A stretch of DNA of 64,000 nt from Sepioteuthis lessoniana (taxonomy: Eukaryota; Mollusca; Cephalopoda; Myopsida; Loliginidae), in assembly GCA_963585895.1 (NCBI GenBank), contig CAUZXS010002497.1:1-64000 (forward strand), read 5' to 3'. Positions 11,009-22,820 of the stretch are shown piece by piece; within the stretch, counting starts at the first letter, position 1, and the number at the start of each line of letters is the position of its first letter. The translations under genes were made by a program, and so were the position numbers. A model generated the notes under the pieces. It saw nothing but the letters and a program-made list of their open reading frames with translations. It ran no database searches and was not told the DNA's origin.

Positions 11009-14000
11009 CTACAGACCAAATAAATAAGAGTAAAAGAATGAAGAGAACAAAATGAATCATAACATTTAAAATTCTATAACCCCACTACCAAAATAAAGCC
11101 TACTCTTAATTACCATATACAAGGTGTTTCAGTGGGAGGAAACACACACATTATATATACATATAACATGGATAAGTCATTTAAATTATCTTAACAGCAT
11201 GCTAAAAAATTCATAAGTTATTTTACATTTGTTCTGGGAGATTGGATATATTAAATGTAGAAAACATAAAAAATTACATTAATTTAATCTCATTACTGAG
11301 AAATTTGTATTGTACCAGTTTTATTTGATATAATACAGGGCATTTAAAAATATTTGAAAACATTTAGAAATGAATAAATCTTATTTTGCTTAGCCTATGT
11401 AAATAGGATTAATGCTATGTAGTTATATCTACATCTCAATGATGGCAAATTCTTTGAAACACCATTACATGAAACAAATGGAAATCTAGTTCTTAACTCT
11501 ACAAACAGCACAAAACAAAACCAATTTATTCCGTGATGATAATAGTAACATTAAATGCATCTCTATTGTGCTTAACAGTTTGAAAGAATCTTTAAATTGA
11601 TTTTTAACTAACCTACAGGTAGGACTAATAGGTACTATCCTTTTGAGTCAGATTGGAACCGGGATAAGGGCAATGAAAGAACGACCCCTACATTCCAGAA
11701 CAGGAGCTTCACTACCAGATGCAGTTGATATAGTCAAAAATAAAATGTTAATATTTATTACATTCCTAGTTTTTTTTTCTTCTTCCACAAGTTGTAACCA
11801 TGTCATAATGCTATAGAGTTGTACTACGAGGATGTTAATGAAACACCTAGAGAAGAAGCTAGATGGGAATTACAAGGATGCTGGATGAAGCACCGTTCAA
11901 AACAGTAGTTGTCTGGCCACTTCACATCTCACAAACCAATTAAGATAAACAAGACAAGTTTGTCCTTACTTTTCTAGCAAAAGTAATATTTTCCTATGGT
12001 CTCCTATACTAGAACAACAGTGTTGGGCAGCAAAACAAACATTCATCAGTTCTTGTGAATGCTGTTTAGATGACTTGCCAGAGTCACTGACTGATAGGGA
12101 TGGATGGCAAGAAAGAGCCAAGGGAATTTATGTTGTCACACTTGAATGAATTTTTTAAATACTTGTTAAATCATCATCCTATCCCATTTTTTTCAGTCGA
12201 CTGCAAGACTATCCTTTACCAAGGCCAGCAAGACAAAAGGTAATGAACCTCATCCTCCCATACTGGCCTATGACATGTTGGTAGAAAGTTTGAATTTCTA
12301 GTTGTCCATCACCTAAATTGTACCCATCAATCCTAAAAAAATTCTTGTTCTAACCAAATGGTTTCTTCTCACATTTATTAAAAAACAAAAAACCTAAGTA
12401 TTTGAAATATATAAGACATACTAACTTGTTGATTGGGTCATATGGCCGAGGAGTATAAACTGGGTAGTGCTCTGCGTTTTTGATAATCTTTTGAGTGTCA
12501 TACAACAGGAACATTGAGAAAAGCACCAGGCCACCATAAATACTGATAGAGTAGAGACCAGCTCCAAGTGCAGATGTGGGCGGGAAGAACATACCACCTG
12601 AAAGTGGAGAAAATAAAAAGCTATCAACTTACGAATAAATTTTTACATCAAAAATACAAATATTTGCTTAATTATTTATGAATAAGACTGTGTGAGATTT
12701 TATATATACACACACAAGAATAGTTTATAGATAACTTTCTGAATGAATTAGAGCTCATTTGCTTGCACACACACAGTCAAATGGTTTTAAGTATTGCTAA
12801 CACAAATAATTCTATTTAATTATCAATCACTTGTTAGCATGTTTTCAAGTATAGCTATTTAACATTAGTTATTCTATTTATCAAGTATTCCTATCAAATA
12901 TGAACAACTTGCACACAGCGGGATGGTTTCAAACAATGATAATTCCAAGTAAAAGATTGAACAGTTCTAGTTAACCCAAAGATGGTACCCTAACAGGTAC
13001 TGCTAACACTCCAGCCAAGAGTGGACCCGAGAGAATTGGTAATGAAGAGGTTCTTCACATTCCTAAACTCCAGGATTGGAGACTCACCAGATGCAGTTTA
13101 ATGCCATATCCAGCATATACAAGAAAATAAGAGAGCATGTTGGAGGAGGAAAGAAAAAAAAAAAAAGGGGGGGGTCAGAGACAAATCAATTCTAAGTAAA
13201 ATACTGAAAGCTGTAAACAAAGCAACTGGAGATATGCAACACTGTAACAGCCACAACAGTCTTAATATTGAGCGTATGTCACAAAGAAAAAAAAACAAAA
13301 CAAGACAAACAACCCCCCCCCCCAAAAAAAAACAACAAAACACAACCTCCCTCCGCCCCCACAAAATAGCAAACAGAGGTGCAAGCTGTAATAATGGCAA
13401 GGGGAAAACTCCAACAGAAAATCACCATTGTTGCTGCCTAGGGTGAACATGTAATGGGCTGGAAGCAGGTATCACTTTGATATTAAATTTTTTTCTTTTT
13501 TTTCATGCAAAGTAAAATTTTGCAAGGTTTTATTTTTCTCCAATTAGAAATGAATGTGATAAAATTAAATTAAGCGATACAATTGTTTTAAATTCTAAAA
13601 ATGGTTGATCGTTGGAAGACTCAAGAAAATAAAGTGACTTTTGGAAGATTCAAGCTAAAGTCTTACAGGGCACATCTTACAATGGCAATCACTAATTTAG
13701 TCCTTGAACAGCTAATATTTTAATTCTTCTAGTTTCTTGATTATAAGAAATAAGTCACAACCAGACTTACCAATAGAGGAAACAAATACAACTCCAAGAC
13801 CAGCAGCCAGTGGGCCTCCCATGTTCAGGAATTTTTCACTGGGAGCACACATTGCTAAAGTAGAAAGACCTGAAAAAGAAAAACGGTTTCATAAAAATCA
13901 AAGAGAACAATGATAGAGAGATAGTTATAAGAATTCAGAGCTGTTATATGATAGTTTATTGCCTCCTATAAGGTCTTTACTGGTGGCATACATTTTCATA

Positions 14001-15031
14001 CGGGTTCAACTATTATTCATGAGGGTAAAAAAAAAAAAAAAAAAAAAAAGACTAATTTTTAAAAAGGTGAACTTGTAAGGCAAAGGGCAACTAAAAATCA
14101 TTAGACAATGTGTACCAGTTTTAACTTCATAGAAAGTTTGGCTTGTTCAATGGCACATCAACCCCTTATGGGTTATTCATTCACTTGAAATTTGACACAA
14201 ATGTCCAGTTATGTCATTTCAAGTATTTTCATCTAACACTAATACTTTATGCAATTATATGGTTTCAAGAGGAATAAGGTCAGTATATTCTAAGCCATGC
14301 AGACAGGGTTGAAAAATAGAAAAATGCAAAGAACAGACAAGTAAATATATTTATCTATATCCTCATTAAATACAGAATGAGATAAATTAGCTGATGCTAC
14401 TAAGAAATAATCTGTAGTAAAACTCATCAAAATTTGAGCATTGACTTCTTGGTAACTAAAACAAAGACCAGAGTGGAAAATGTTATACAATAGAGTAGGG
14501 AAAGCAAAAGGATTCTTTTTGCAGTTTCTGGTAATTTTGCCAGATAAACCAGAATTATAATTTTGGTAAATTTTTAAGGTTTAGTTTCTTTTTTAATGGC
14601 ATAGCAAGCCTTATAGGTTATTTAATGCAAAAGCTATCCTTGTAGAAGAACAGTAGTTGTACTATTGAATCCAATCTGGGAGGATAAGGGAGTTCATGCC
14701 ATTCAAATGGTATTAATACATAAGTTAATGTAATGATGAGGCTGAAGTTCAAACTCAGTCCAGCATGTGAGCCAAAGATACTCACCTCAGTTTTAACAAA
14801 TAATGGACAACAATCATTGAAAAGGATAAAAATGAATACCATATGAGAGGGAGAGAGCCCCCACCCGCCAATGTAATAGTAATGTGTAATTTACAAAAAT
14901 CTAAAAATTTTCCAAAGTAAGTTTCCATGAACTTTGTTGGAACTTCAAAATTTGAAGAAAATTTACTGACAAAATATTGCAAGTGTTTATTTTGCTTTAG
15001 AACATTGAGTAAGAGTGCACAAACTTCATAA

Positions 15032-15069
<38 letters not shown>

Positions 15070-15603
15070 CAAAGTTATTTTGATCAGTAAATTTAAATAG
15101 CACAGCTAAGAGGAAGAAGAAAAAAAGTTACTCGTCTTTCTTTTCTCTTATTTCAGGGGGAATAACTTTTTAGCTATTCCTAATATCAATCTAGAAATGA
15201 AGATTTTATTTGGTGGCAAAGGTTTTACACTAATCAAAAATATACATTTTGGACAGTTTGATTTTAAGGTTTGGTTTCTTTGTTTAATGGCATATCAATC
15301 TTTATAGGTTATTTAATGTCAAAGCCATTCTCTTAGAAGAACAGTAGTGGTACTATTTAACCCATAGCTGGAAGGATAAGAGGGTTCATACCTTTCCCCA
15401 AGGGTATTTGCCCGAAAGTGAACATAATAGCGCGACTGGAGTACGAACTCGTGTACTATGATTCCGCAGTCCATCGCTTTAACCATTACACCACGAGGAC
15501 ACCCCCTTTGATTTTAAATACCGTTTCAGGTTGTGTATGGCAACAAAACAATTTTTCCCCTCCACTCAAAGGATTTGCAGAACAGATCAGTCTACAATTC
15601 ATA

Positions 15604-15645
<42 letters not shown>

Positions 15646-16827
15646 CAATTCACTTGCTAGAATCTTGTCATCAATTTTGCTTTTTCTTAGATTATACACT
15701 GTCAGGTCTTAATCCAGGCAAAAACTAACAAGATATATAAGAAAAAGGCATTACTACTAAGTGCATAGTAGCTGGAACTCAGTTTGCCGACTTAATTTGA
15801 TAAGCATTGCACTACTTCATACCTCCAATAGAAGCACTAACAGATAATGAACTGGTTTAGAAAAATAAATAGGTAGATATTAAACAGGCTAAAAAAAAAA
15901 ATCTCATCCTGAATGTTCAGAAATTTTTTTTAGGTACCTCCAACAACTCCAACAGTGTACCATGCAGCTCTGACAAGAACAGGGCCTCCCAAAAAGCAAA
16001 GTGGAGCAACAACTGCACCAACAACCCCACTGTGCAGCATCCAGGCCATTTGTTTGGCACCAAAGCCTTCTGTGTAAGGAAGAGATCGAACCAACATTCC
16101 ACTGCCTATCATAGCAGCAAATGAGGCACCAATAGCCTATGGAAGGAAAGAAAAAGAAAAAAAAAAAAAAGAGGAAAACACATGCATATAAAAACTTTGC
16201 ATATACATGAAGAAATAATGTAACTTCAAGGCTTTCTTATTGATCTTAAGGAAAATCAAAAATACACATTGATCCAGTTTTGTAATGCCCACTAAGACCC
16301 ATTTAGGTGTCTTGGGTATGCTCTAGATATCCTCTGCAAGTGACATTCTAAGCCATGGTGATAGGCTTGGAGAAAAACAGCTGAATGTCCACCTTCTTCA
16401 CTGGTTAGGCCTAGTAGGGGTGATAGGGTTTTTGAATTTAGTTTTACTTTGAGACTGGTTGTTTTACAAAGAACTGAAAGCCCAGCCTGTCCTATTATCT
16501 ACCCATATCTTGGGGAAGATGAGATGAACTCCAAGTCTTTTTCAAAGGGCATTAGTGTGAAGTGAATCACCAACAGCCTAATCAGAATTTGAACTTAGTA
16601 TGCAGATTCTATCTTCTACGAGATTAACCATTACAAGTTAATCAGAGCAAACAAGTAGAGGATTATTTGTAAAAAATTCTAACTTTGCTTAAAAGAGAAA
16701 AACTTTAACGGCAAATGTTTAAGCAAGATTGGTTGGTTTTACAGCCTCTTAACCCTTCTTGGGTTATTTTATGCTAAAAGTCAGTTTAACAATTATGCCC
16801 CGCCCCTCATTTTATGCAAGAGGGGGG

Positions 16828-16859
<32 letters not shown>

Positions 16860-17332
16860 TAACCATTTTCAGATAGGTAAATAAATACTTAGTTGCAATG
16901 TCAACACTTTAAGAGCAATGTATTAAAGTGTTTCAAAATAATCTTAAATATATCAAAGCTATATTTGAGCCATAGTTAATAGGTACTATGACTGAGAAAA
17001 GTGGATCCGAGATTTATTGGTAACAAAAGAGGGACTACACAATTGGAGTCTTATTTGCAGGATGCGGTTTAGTATCATACCCAAGATACTAATACCAAAA
17101 GTTAGTTTCCATCCATAAATACAGCAGATAAAAAAATGAGATCGCAAGTAGAAGATATAGATCTTATTCAAATAGAAAATTTCATACCAGCCAAGAGTTC
17201 CTCATCACAAGGTTGAGCATTGAAGGATTGCGGGAAATAGCAACAGCAGAGAGGGCTGTTAAGGCAACACTGCCACTAAAATACAGGTAAGTATCACGTA
17301 TTCTTTGTCGCACAATTTCTGGCCATAGACTA

Positions 17333-17369
<37 letters not shown>

Positions 17370-18855
17370 TCATCTTAGTGATTTACTATTTTGTCACTCA
17401 CCTATAAAGTAAATAGTGATATCATCTGAAGAAAATACTAGACCTAGCATAATCCTCACAATCAATTGAATCTCTTCACTGAGGGTTAACATGAAAAAAT
17501 GAGAAAACACCATTTTTTATATATTCACCAAACACCTACCCAGCTTAAAATTTACATAAAAAGAAAAAAAATAAACAAATAAAATGAACAAAAACCTTTT
17601 AACACACACACACACACACACACTGATATTGAGGATTCATTCATAAATATACTAAACATCAATATTAATAAGTTAGAATAAAACCGAGTCAATGTTGCTT
17701 AGTAACTGCCAGTTTCTCACCTATGCAATCATCAGATAAGAGGCTCCCACATGGTGGGTACCTTTTTATACTGTTGTATGGGACATGATGGAAAGGGTGA
17801 TCTAGTTTGCAGGGCATTCTGGGAGGAGTAATCTAGTTTATACTGCATATTAATTTATGTGGCTCTATTAGGTTAATTTTGTGATTTTTATTTTTTAATA
17901 AATGGGAAAGTTTTCATTTCAACATCAAAGTGTTGAGAACAGATTCTGACTGCAATGTTTCTTGACAGTTATATGGTGGCTGTATTTTCTAATCCATTTT
18001 TAAACCATCAGTAAGAACGAAATTTTGCAAGAGTTCAATCTTTTTATGAAATGAAAATCTCAAATAAAATGCACAAAAAAGTAATTCCTAACATTTAGAG
18101 ACAAGTATATATTATATATTAGTTTCAGGAAAAATATTTTAAGTAAAAGGATAAGTTTCCTAATCAAGATTTTCTAATAAATTAGATACACACACTAAAA
18201 ACACACACACATATATATATAATATATAATAAATAAATAAAAAGGTAAAACTAGAAGACAGATGGAAATGGTATATATAAAAAAAAAAAAAAGTTACTAT
18301 GTTTTTTAAATGAACAAATCCGTTTCAAAAGTTGAGTTTCCTGAAGACGATTGAGAAATTTAATACCTGTCCCATAATAGTTGAGAAATTTGATATAAGC
18401 CCCCCCACCCAAAAAAACACTTCAATGAAATGCAACATTTGATACATACACTGAGCGATCAATGGCACCAACTTGATTTGACATTCCAAGACCATAATAA
18501 CAGAGTGAACCAATTCCAACAATGGAAGCACCAGCAACCAAACCTCGGCCAAGATTAAAAGCTGAAAAAGAAAAACAAATCTAAATTACTTCAAAATTTG
18601 GCAACTACCTAATTAATTTTTGTCTAATCTTTCCTCCATGATTTTATCACCATGTTCTTGTCAAATGCCCTCTAACCATGAAAGTAAATAGTATGAAAAA
18701 GCATTAGAATAGATTCTAATGAGAATTGAACTTGTATCCTATGTTGTTAGAGCTTGTCTTTCAGAGATGATTCAGTAATCAATTTGGATATAGAAGCTAA
18801 AAGGATCGAGAGGGGAGGGGCCTCAAATCCACTCATTTTAAAAACATTTCCACTT

Positions 18856-18908
<53 letters not shown>

Positions 18909-18987
18909 GGAAGTTATTTTAGATCAGCTATGTTCCTGCACAAGATAGTACTGTAGTAGTCTCATTTTCATTTCAGGGTCATCAATA

Positions 18988-19021
<34 letters not shown>

Positions 19022-21557
19022 TACATATTTTTACTTTTTAGCAGCATGTCATTTAGGTTTGATATGACTTAATAATTTACAAAGCTCTTTGCTTCGAAGT
19101 GGCACAAGGTCGAAAGGTTTGATATGACTTTTTCAACATAATATCAATCTCTTGTAGTTTATCTATTGCAAAAATTTGATTCATTTTTAAAAATTAAACT
19201 TGTGTGTAGGATCATTTTTTGCAGATTTATCAAGTCCTCCCATATTCCTACATTTCACAAATAATTTTACAAAAAGATCTATTTAACCCACACATGATAC
19301 CCTAACAGATACTAACACTAGGTCAGAGAGGACCTGAGAATAATGGCAATGAAGGGTTATTCCACACTTCCCAGAGAATAAGAACAGGAGCCTCACCACC
19401 GGATGAAAGTTAGCATCATACCAACAAGTGTTTCATGTATTCATTTACCATTCCTTTTGCACAAGTAGGATGTGACACAAGGTCAGTTTATTATAATTAT
19501 TATAATACAGAGTTTAACAGTTTTTCTTCTTACAGATTGGTTGCCACACCAAGGTTAAAGAACACAGTCTACCCTACTATTTTACCCATAGCTATAGAGT
19601 GGATAGTTAGATTCATACTTTTCCCAGAGGTATTAGCATTATGTAAAATGCAAATAGCCTCATCCAGGATTTGAACTCTAGTTGCTGTATTCATTTCCTC
19701 ACAACAATATCGATTATACAACAAACCTTCAGTTTCATGGAGAAGATTCAGTTTTTGAAAAATTAAACTTATTGATCACTGCTGGATAAAACAAGATATT
19801 AATCTATCTGGGGGTTATTTTTATGCTTAGAGGAATTTCATATATTGCATTTTTATATATTTCTGCATAGTTTGATAAGAAAAAAATTTTTGCATTCAGT
19901 TATATCAAGTATTCCTATCTAATATAAATTATTTTCTCACTAATCTAACCTAGAGATGGGAATAACAAGAACACTCCAGGTCAGAGTGGATCTGGCAATG
20001 AAGAGATATTCCACACTCTTCAGATCTCCAGAATAAGCCTCATGGTCAGATGCAGTTTAGCATCATACCCAGGGCACCCATTTTTGGGAAGTTGGGTGAC
20101 GATTTGACTTTGCAGGAGATATAGTCAGTATATTCTAAGGCTTTCTGAAAGAGCAAGCTACTGTTAAGAGCGATCTTGATAGACGTAACTAAAGACTCCA
20201 GTCTTACATTAGAATGCAATTATAGCTTCTGTTTGTTTAGTGGCACATCAACCTTTCTAGGTTATTTAATGCCAATGCTATTCTCCTAGAAGAACAGTAG
20301 TGGTACTATTTAACCCATAGCTGGGAGGATAAGGGTGTTCATACCTTTCCCAAGGGTATTTGCCCGAAAGAGAACGTAATAGCGCGACTGGAGTACGAAC
20401 TCGTGTACTACGATTCCGCAGTCCATCACTTTAACCATTACACCATGAGGACCCCCCCCCAATTATAGCTTCAAGAAACTATTCTTAATATAGATAATTA
20501 AAAACAGATCTATTAGATCTATAGATGGAACCCTAAAAGGGACTACCACTTGGAGTAGACCTGGTTGTAATAGCAATAAAGGAATAATATACATGCTGTG
20601 AAATTAGAGCCTCACTATTGGATGCAGTTTAGTGTCATAACCAGGACACCCTGTTTGGTTTGGTTTTATGGCATATCAACCATTGTAGGTTATTTAATGC
20701 CAAATACTGTTTATACATACATATTAAACATGTAATTTGTAAACACACTTTGTTGATAACATTTTTCAATGAGCCTCAGCTCATTCTTCTGCACAGTGAA
20801 ATGGTTCCAAGTATCGTTATGTACTACTAATGATTCAATTAAACATTTTTTGTTTACACAGTTAAAATGATCAGTTTTATTTCTAACAATTCAATTGAGC
20901 ATAATTCATTTATTTGCACTCAGTTTAAGTGCTAAACAATTCTATTTGACCCATAGATAGGACTATCAGGTGCTACAACCTCAGGACAGAGTGGACCCAA
21001 GGAGCAATGCCAGTGAAAGGGTACTCAGTATTCCCCAAAGCTCCAGCATTACTGCAACCTTACCATCAGATTGTTTAGTGTCATATCCAGGACACTCATT
21101 GAGAGAGGGGGGGAGTCTTACCCCCACTACAGGATATATAGTCAGCATATTATAGGCCTAGCTGACAAGATGGACTTTAAAAAAAATTAAGCTATTTAAT
21201 TTTTTCTTCATTTGAAGACATTGGTTGGTAAACTTTCTGAAGTGTTACTTTAAAGATTAAAGATTTTGGTAGCGTTATACAGAAATGGAAGGAGAAAAAT
21301 ATAGAAAATAAAGCAAGGGGTTTTTTCCTTGTCTTGTCCTTACATGTGTCTCCGGCTGGAGCCATTATCATTTCCTTAAGGGATTTAGCTTTGGCTGCTC
21401 GTGCAGCACGCCGGGTTGAGGAACGGGCCTGACTGCCAAACATCTGTATTTGTGGGGTGAAGGCAGGTTTCACTGGTCGGATCAGAAGACATGAGCTCCT
21501 GGTAAGACATTTGGAGAATGACGCCATGGGTAGGCGTGCAGCGGTAATTAAGAGCAT
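10924..21557 (-). CDS. GHITM: GHITM/TMBIM5 homologue, complete coding region (7 exons)
   Basis: Coding exons on the minus strand: 21557-21344, 18561-18450, 17329-17188, 16136-15938, 13869-13771, 12597-12426 and 11008-10924. All introns obey GT-AG. Exon lengths 214, 112, 142, 199, 99, 172 and 85 sum to 1023 nt, and phases agree at every junction, giving 340 residues and a TGA stop. The family is a Bax-inhibitor-1-like membrane protein of the mitochondrial inner membrane, linked to cristae organisation, cytochrome c retention and calcium/proton exchange. Seen here: a basic Arg/Ser-rich presequence (residues 1 to about 60), about seven hydrophobic segments, and family hallmarks GPLAAGLGVVFVSS, GGLVLFSMFLLYDTQKII, YDPIN and IYMDTVNIFIRIATIL before a basic tail (SSRRR). 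The length is near the vertebrate protein. The start is the first ATG after an acceptor at 21592, so at least one upstream 5' UTR exon must exist. Confidence 0.95.
11617..11730 (+). repeat. Composite repeat E fragment in GHITM intron 6
   Basis: CCTACAGGTAGGACTAATAG, GAGTCAGATTGGAACCGGG, CCAGAACAGGAGC and ACCAGATGCAGTTGATATAG are degraded matches to the diagnostic block of repeat E. Confidence 0.6.
11836..12150 (+). mobile_element. RTE-like LINE fragment in GHITM intron 6
   Basis: Opens AACACCTAGAGAAGAAGCTA (the LEKKLDGNY region of the LINE). It retains nucleotide similarity through GCCAGAGTCACTGACTGATA and GGATGGATGGCAAGAAAGAG, equivalent to the LPE..(S/D)DR..W.E motif near the LINE C-terminus. 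It is antisense to GHITM, heavily decayed and 5'-truncated at nearly the same point as the copies at 3598 and 50410. Confidence 0.72.
12426..12597 (-). CDS. GHITM: GHITM coding exon 6
   Basis: Acceptor CTTTCAG|GTGGTA and donor CAACAA|GTTAGT, phase 2. Encodes MFFPPTSALGAGLYSISIYG, GLVLFSMFLLYDTQKIIKNA and EHYPVYTPRPYDPIN. The LYDTQ motif is the signature of the Bax-inhibitor-1 superfamily. Frames that read past 12426 into TTAGTATG are intron. Confidence 0.95.
12730..13130 (+). repeat. Composite repeat E copy in GHITM intron 5
   Basis: Left part holds CACAGTCAAATGGTTTTAAG and a second unit with ATGGTTTCAAACAATG. The diagnostic block follows at 12970: GATGGTACCCTAACAGGTAC, CAAGAGTGGACCCGAGAG, CTCCAGGATTGGAGACTC and CAGATGCAGTTTAATGCC. 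Confidence 0.7.
13771..13869 (-). CDS. GHITM: GHITM coding exon 5
   Basis: Acceptor TTTTTCAG|GTCTTT and donor ATTG|GTAAGT. Encodes LSTLAMCAPSEKFLNMGGPL followed by AAGLGVVFVSSIG, the most conserved block of GHITM proteins. Confidence 0.95.
14575..14790 (-). repeat. SINE-A copy in GHITM intron 4
   Basis: GGTTTAGTTTCTTTTTTAATGG, CTTATAGGTTATTTAATGC, AGAACAGTAGTTGTACTATT and AGGATAAGGGAGTTCATGCC. The head at the right is degraded. It is in sense orientation relative to the host gene. Confidence 0.75.
15262..15510 (-). repeat. SINE-A, well-preserved copy in GHITM intron 4
   Basis: On the minus strand the head reads GTCCTCGTGGTGTAATGG (A box), with GAGTTCGTACTCC as the B box about 45 nt later. 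The body (GCGCTATTATGTTCACTTTC, GGGTTAAATAGTACCACTAC) and the tail TTAAACAAAGAAACCAAACC follow. The total of about 245 nt and the internal Pol III boxes define a tRNA-derived SINE. Octopus SINE families of tRNA origin are known; the exact family name was not verified. Confidence 0.88.
15938..16136 (-). CDS. GHITM: GHITM coding exon 4
   Basis: Acceptor CCATAG|GCTATT and donor GGAG|GTACCT, phase 1. Encodes AIGASFAAMIGSGMLVRSLP and HSGVVGAVVAPLCFLGGPVL, two hydrophobic segments, then VRAAWYTVGVVG. All are close to the family consensus. Confidence 0.93.
16425..16640 (-). repeat. SINE-D copy in GHITM intron 3
   Basis: Minus-strand head TAATGGTTAATCTCGTAG with AAGTTCAAATTC as the B box, then CACTAATGCCCTTTGAAAAA and ATGGGTAGATAATAGGACAG. 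It ends in CAAAGTAAAACTAAATTC. Clear tRNA-like promoter spacing. Confidence 0.72.
16970..17110 (+). repeat. Composite repeat E fragment in GHITM intron 3
   Basis: AATAGGTACTATGACTGAG, AAGTGGATCCGAGA, GGATGCGGTTTAGTATCATA and CCCAAGATAC are partial matches to the diagnostic block. Confidence 0.55.
17188..17329 (-). CDS. GHITM: GHITM coding exon 3
   Basis: Acceptor is a 32-base T run followed by GTAG (17365-17330); donor is CTG|GTATGA, phase 0. Encodes LWPEIVRQRIRDTYLYF, the membrane segment SGSVALTALSAVAISR, and NPSMLNLVMRNSWL. The polypyrimidine tract of this acceptor is a pure homopolymer. Confidence 0.92.
18450..18561 (-). CDS. GHITM: GHITM coding exon 2
   Basis: Acceptor TTTTTCAG|CTTTTAAT and donor CAGT|GTATGT. 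Encodes a first membrane-type segment (LVAGASIVGIGSLCYYGLG) and then MSNQVGAIDRSV. The human counterpart has the same CYYGLGLSN...GAI arrangement. Confidence 0.92.
18841..18905. repeat. (CA)n/(TA)n microsatellite
   Basis: CACACACACACA runs straight into about 17 TA units inside GHITM intron 1. No other signal. Confidence 0.95.
19285..19440 (+). repeat. Composite repeat E fragment in GHITM intron 1
   Basis: ACATGATACCCTAACAGATA, CTAGGTCAGAGAGGACCTG, CAGGAGCCTCACCACCGG and AGTTAGCATCATACC. Confidence 0.65.
19460..19690 (-). repeat. SINE-D copy in GHITM intron 1
   Basis: GATTGGTTGCCACACCAAGG, CACAGTCTACCCTACTATTT, TTCATACTTTTCCCAGAGG and head-side CCAGGATTTGAACTCTAG. Confidence 0.7.
19950..20175 (+). 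repeat. Composite repeat E copy in GHITM intron 1
   Basis: CACTCCAGGTCAGAGTGGAT, AGATGCAGTTTAGCATCATA, CCCAGGGCACCCATTTTTGG, TTTGCAGGAGATATAGTCAG and TATTCTAAGGCTTTCTGAAAG. It retains the right half, including the motif that normally closes the family. Confidence 0.7.
20224..20460 (-). repeat. SINE-A, well-preserved copy in GHITM intron 1
   Basis: Same structure as 15262-15510: minus-strand head GGTCCTCATGGTGTAATGG, B box GAGTTCGTACTCC, body and tail. It is again sense with respect to GHITM and ends against a run of nine C. Confidence 0.88.
20515..21175 (+). repeat. Two composite repeat E copies in GHITM intron 1
   Basis: A shortened first copy (20515-20650, with GATGGAACCCTAAAAGGGAC and GATGCAGTTTAGTGTCATAA) is followed directly by a complete one. 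The second begins with GTTTGGTTTTATGGCATATC at 20655, continues through units with AAATGGTTCCAAGTATCG and AACAATTCTATTTGACCCAT, and closes with CCAGGACACTCATTGAGAG and CAGGATATATAGTCAGCATA. It is the clearest example of the fixed internal order. Confidence 0.75.
21344..21557 (-). CDS. GHITM: GHITM coding exon 1 (mitochondrial presequence)
   Basis: Begins at ATG (MLLITAARLPMASFSK) and ends at donor T|GTAAGG, phase 1. The exon itself starts at 21591 after a pyrimidine-rich acceptor (TCTCTTACAG), leaving 34 nt of 5' UTR in it. It encodes about 71 residues rich in Arg, Ser and Ala (RSSTRRAARAAKAKSLKEM), without acidic residues in the first 60: a plausible mitochondrial targeting sequence. The frame remains open into the intron down to 21192, but the donor and the homology argue for splicing here. 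Confidence 0.9.
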
Positions 21558-21590
21558 GGCGAGTGTCAGTCAACCACTGGCTAGATTATC

Positions 21591-22165
21591 CCTGTAAGAG
21601 AAAAGAGAAAAAAAAAAAAAAAAAAAAAAAAATTTATTAATACTCGTTTGTATTTAATTACTTTTTACACCTTTGCTGAACATTCATACTGTACAGAAAG
21701 ATAAAGAGTATCAGACACACACCTCAGCACAAGAAGTGAGATAGTCCAACACACCTTTTTAATAAGAAAGGTACAAACAGCTAAAACAGAGCCTTTATTA
21801 GTTGTCTGAATTTCCGAGATGAAACTTGATTTTATCATTAAGGGTTTTCAGACTATTGTCTTCATCTTTGTTATTTCCAAAGTTTTGGCTGATATATCCT
21901 CCAGCCTTCAGGTGTTTGTCAAACTCAGGAACCTACACATAACTTTGAACTATGTCCTTAATTGAATCCAGGGGGGGGGGTCGCCTGTTCTGATTCTGTT
22001 AGCTATAACCAGGTACAAGTGTTAACCATTTCTGTATTGTTACTTGCCTGCAGTCAGGATTGAACCTGCAGCCACCAGATGATTGTCTTAATCAAAGATA
22101 AAGACAATAGTCCAAAAACCCTTCATGATATAAAGAACTTTTATTATATTACATTTTTACATACA

Positions 22166-22208
<43 letters not shown>

Positions 22209-22820
22209 TATCACCAAAAATGAATTCTTAGAGTGTAGAAGAGGAAAATGTGATTTTTTCCCCTTCAAACTATATCAGTTATAAATGAATAACAAGCTGA
22301 GACAACTTGGGTGGGAGAGAGAGGAATAGAAAAATAAATAAATGCTTCTCTTGTTATATAAGAATTCATTTTTAAGAATTTAAGACACTAGACCACTTGC
22401 AAAACATAAGATTTTCCGAACTATCTTCTTTCTCTTATTGTTATATTTCATACCAAGTCTTAAAAGAACATCACATTTATTATATAACATCATGACAATA
22501 TAAGATGTAATACCCTCTCACATCAATAAAGCCAAAAGCTAAGCTTACAAAGTTGGAATGTATTTGTCATAAGTATTTAGCTTGTATTTATACACCTCTT
22601 GATGAGAGTGGGTTTTAACAATATGGAGTTGAGCCCTCAAGTGACCATGTGGATGGTTTCCCTAACTTCAGCTCAGCTTTTTGGGATGCCCCAAGGATCA
22701 GAGATTTACCATGACCCTACCCTGTTAAATACAATGGAGAGCCAAGAAGTATGGATTCCTGAAGTAAACAGACTTTCTGGGATGGCTCCTGGTCATGTTT
22801 AAAATCAGATAAAAATCTTT
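21591..22820. other. Stretch upstream of GHITM exon 1 with no gene
   Basis: Contains A-runs at 21608 and 22167 and a pair of inverted words (AAGGGTTTTCAGACTATTGT near 21841, complement near 22095-22125). It also has a B-box-like complement (CAGGATTGAACCTGCAG) and otherwise unremarkable AT-rich sequence. The 67-residue open frame at 22599 has no recognisable family. Confidence 0.5.

Noticed and set aside
10869..11060. 63-residue minus frame as a separate gene or GHITM tail
   Set aside because: It reads GHITM exon 7 in the wrong frame; the frame continuous with DPIN gives the conserved YMDTVNIF tail and stops at 10924.
15262..15510. Functional tRNA genes (several sites with A and B boxes)
   Set aside because: Boxes belong to repeated SINE bodies; no acceptor stem or cloverleaf closes.
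21192..21343. Extension of the GHITM first coding exon to 21192
   Set aside because: Sequence after a good GTAAGG donor has no family similarity, and splicing to 18561 restores the conserved protein.
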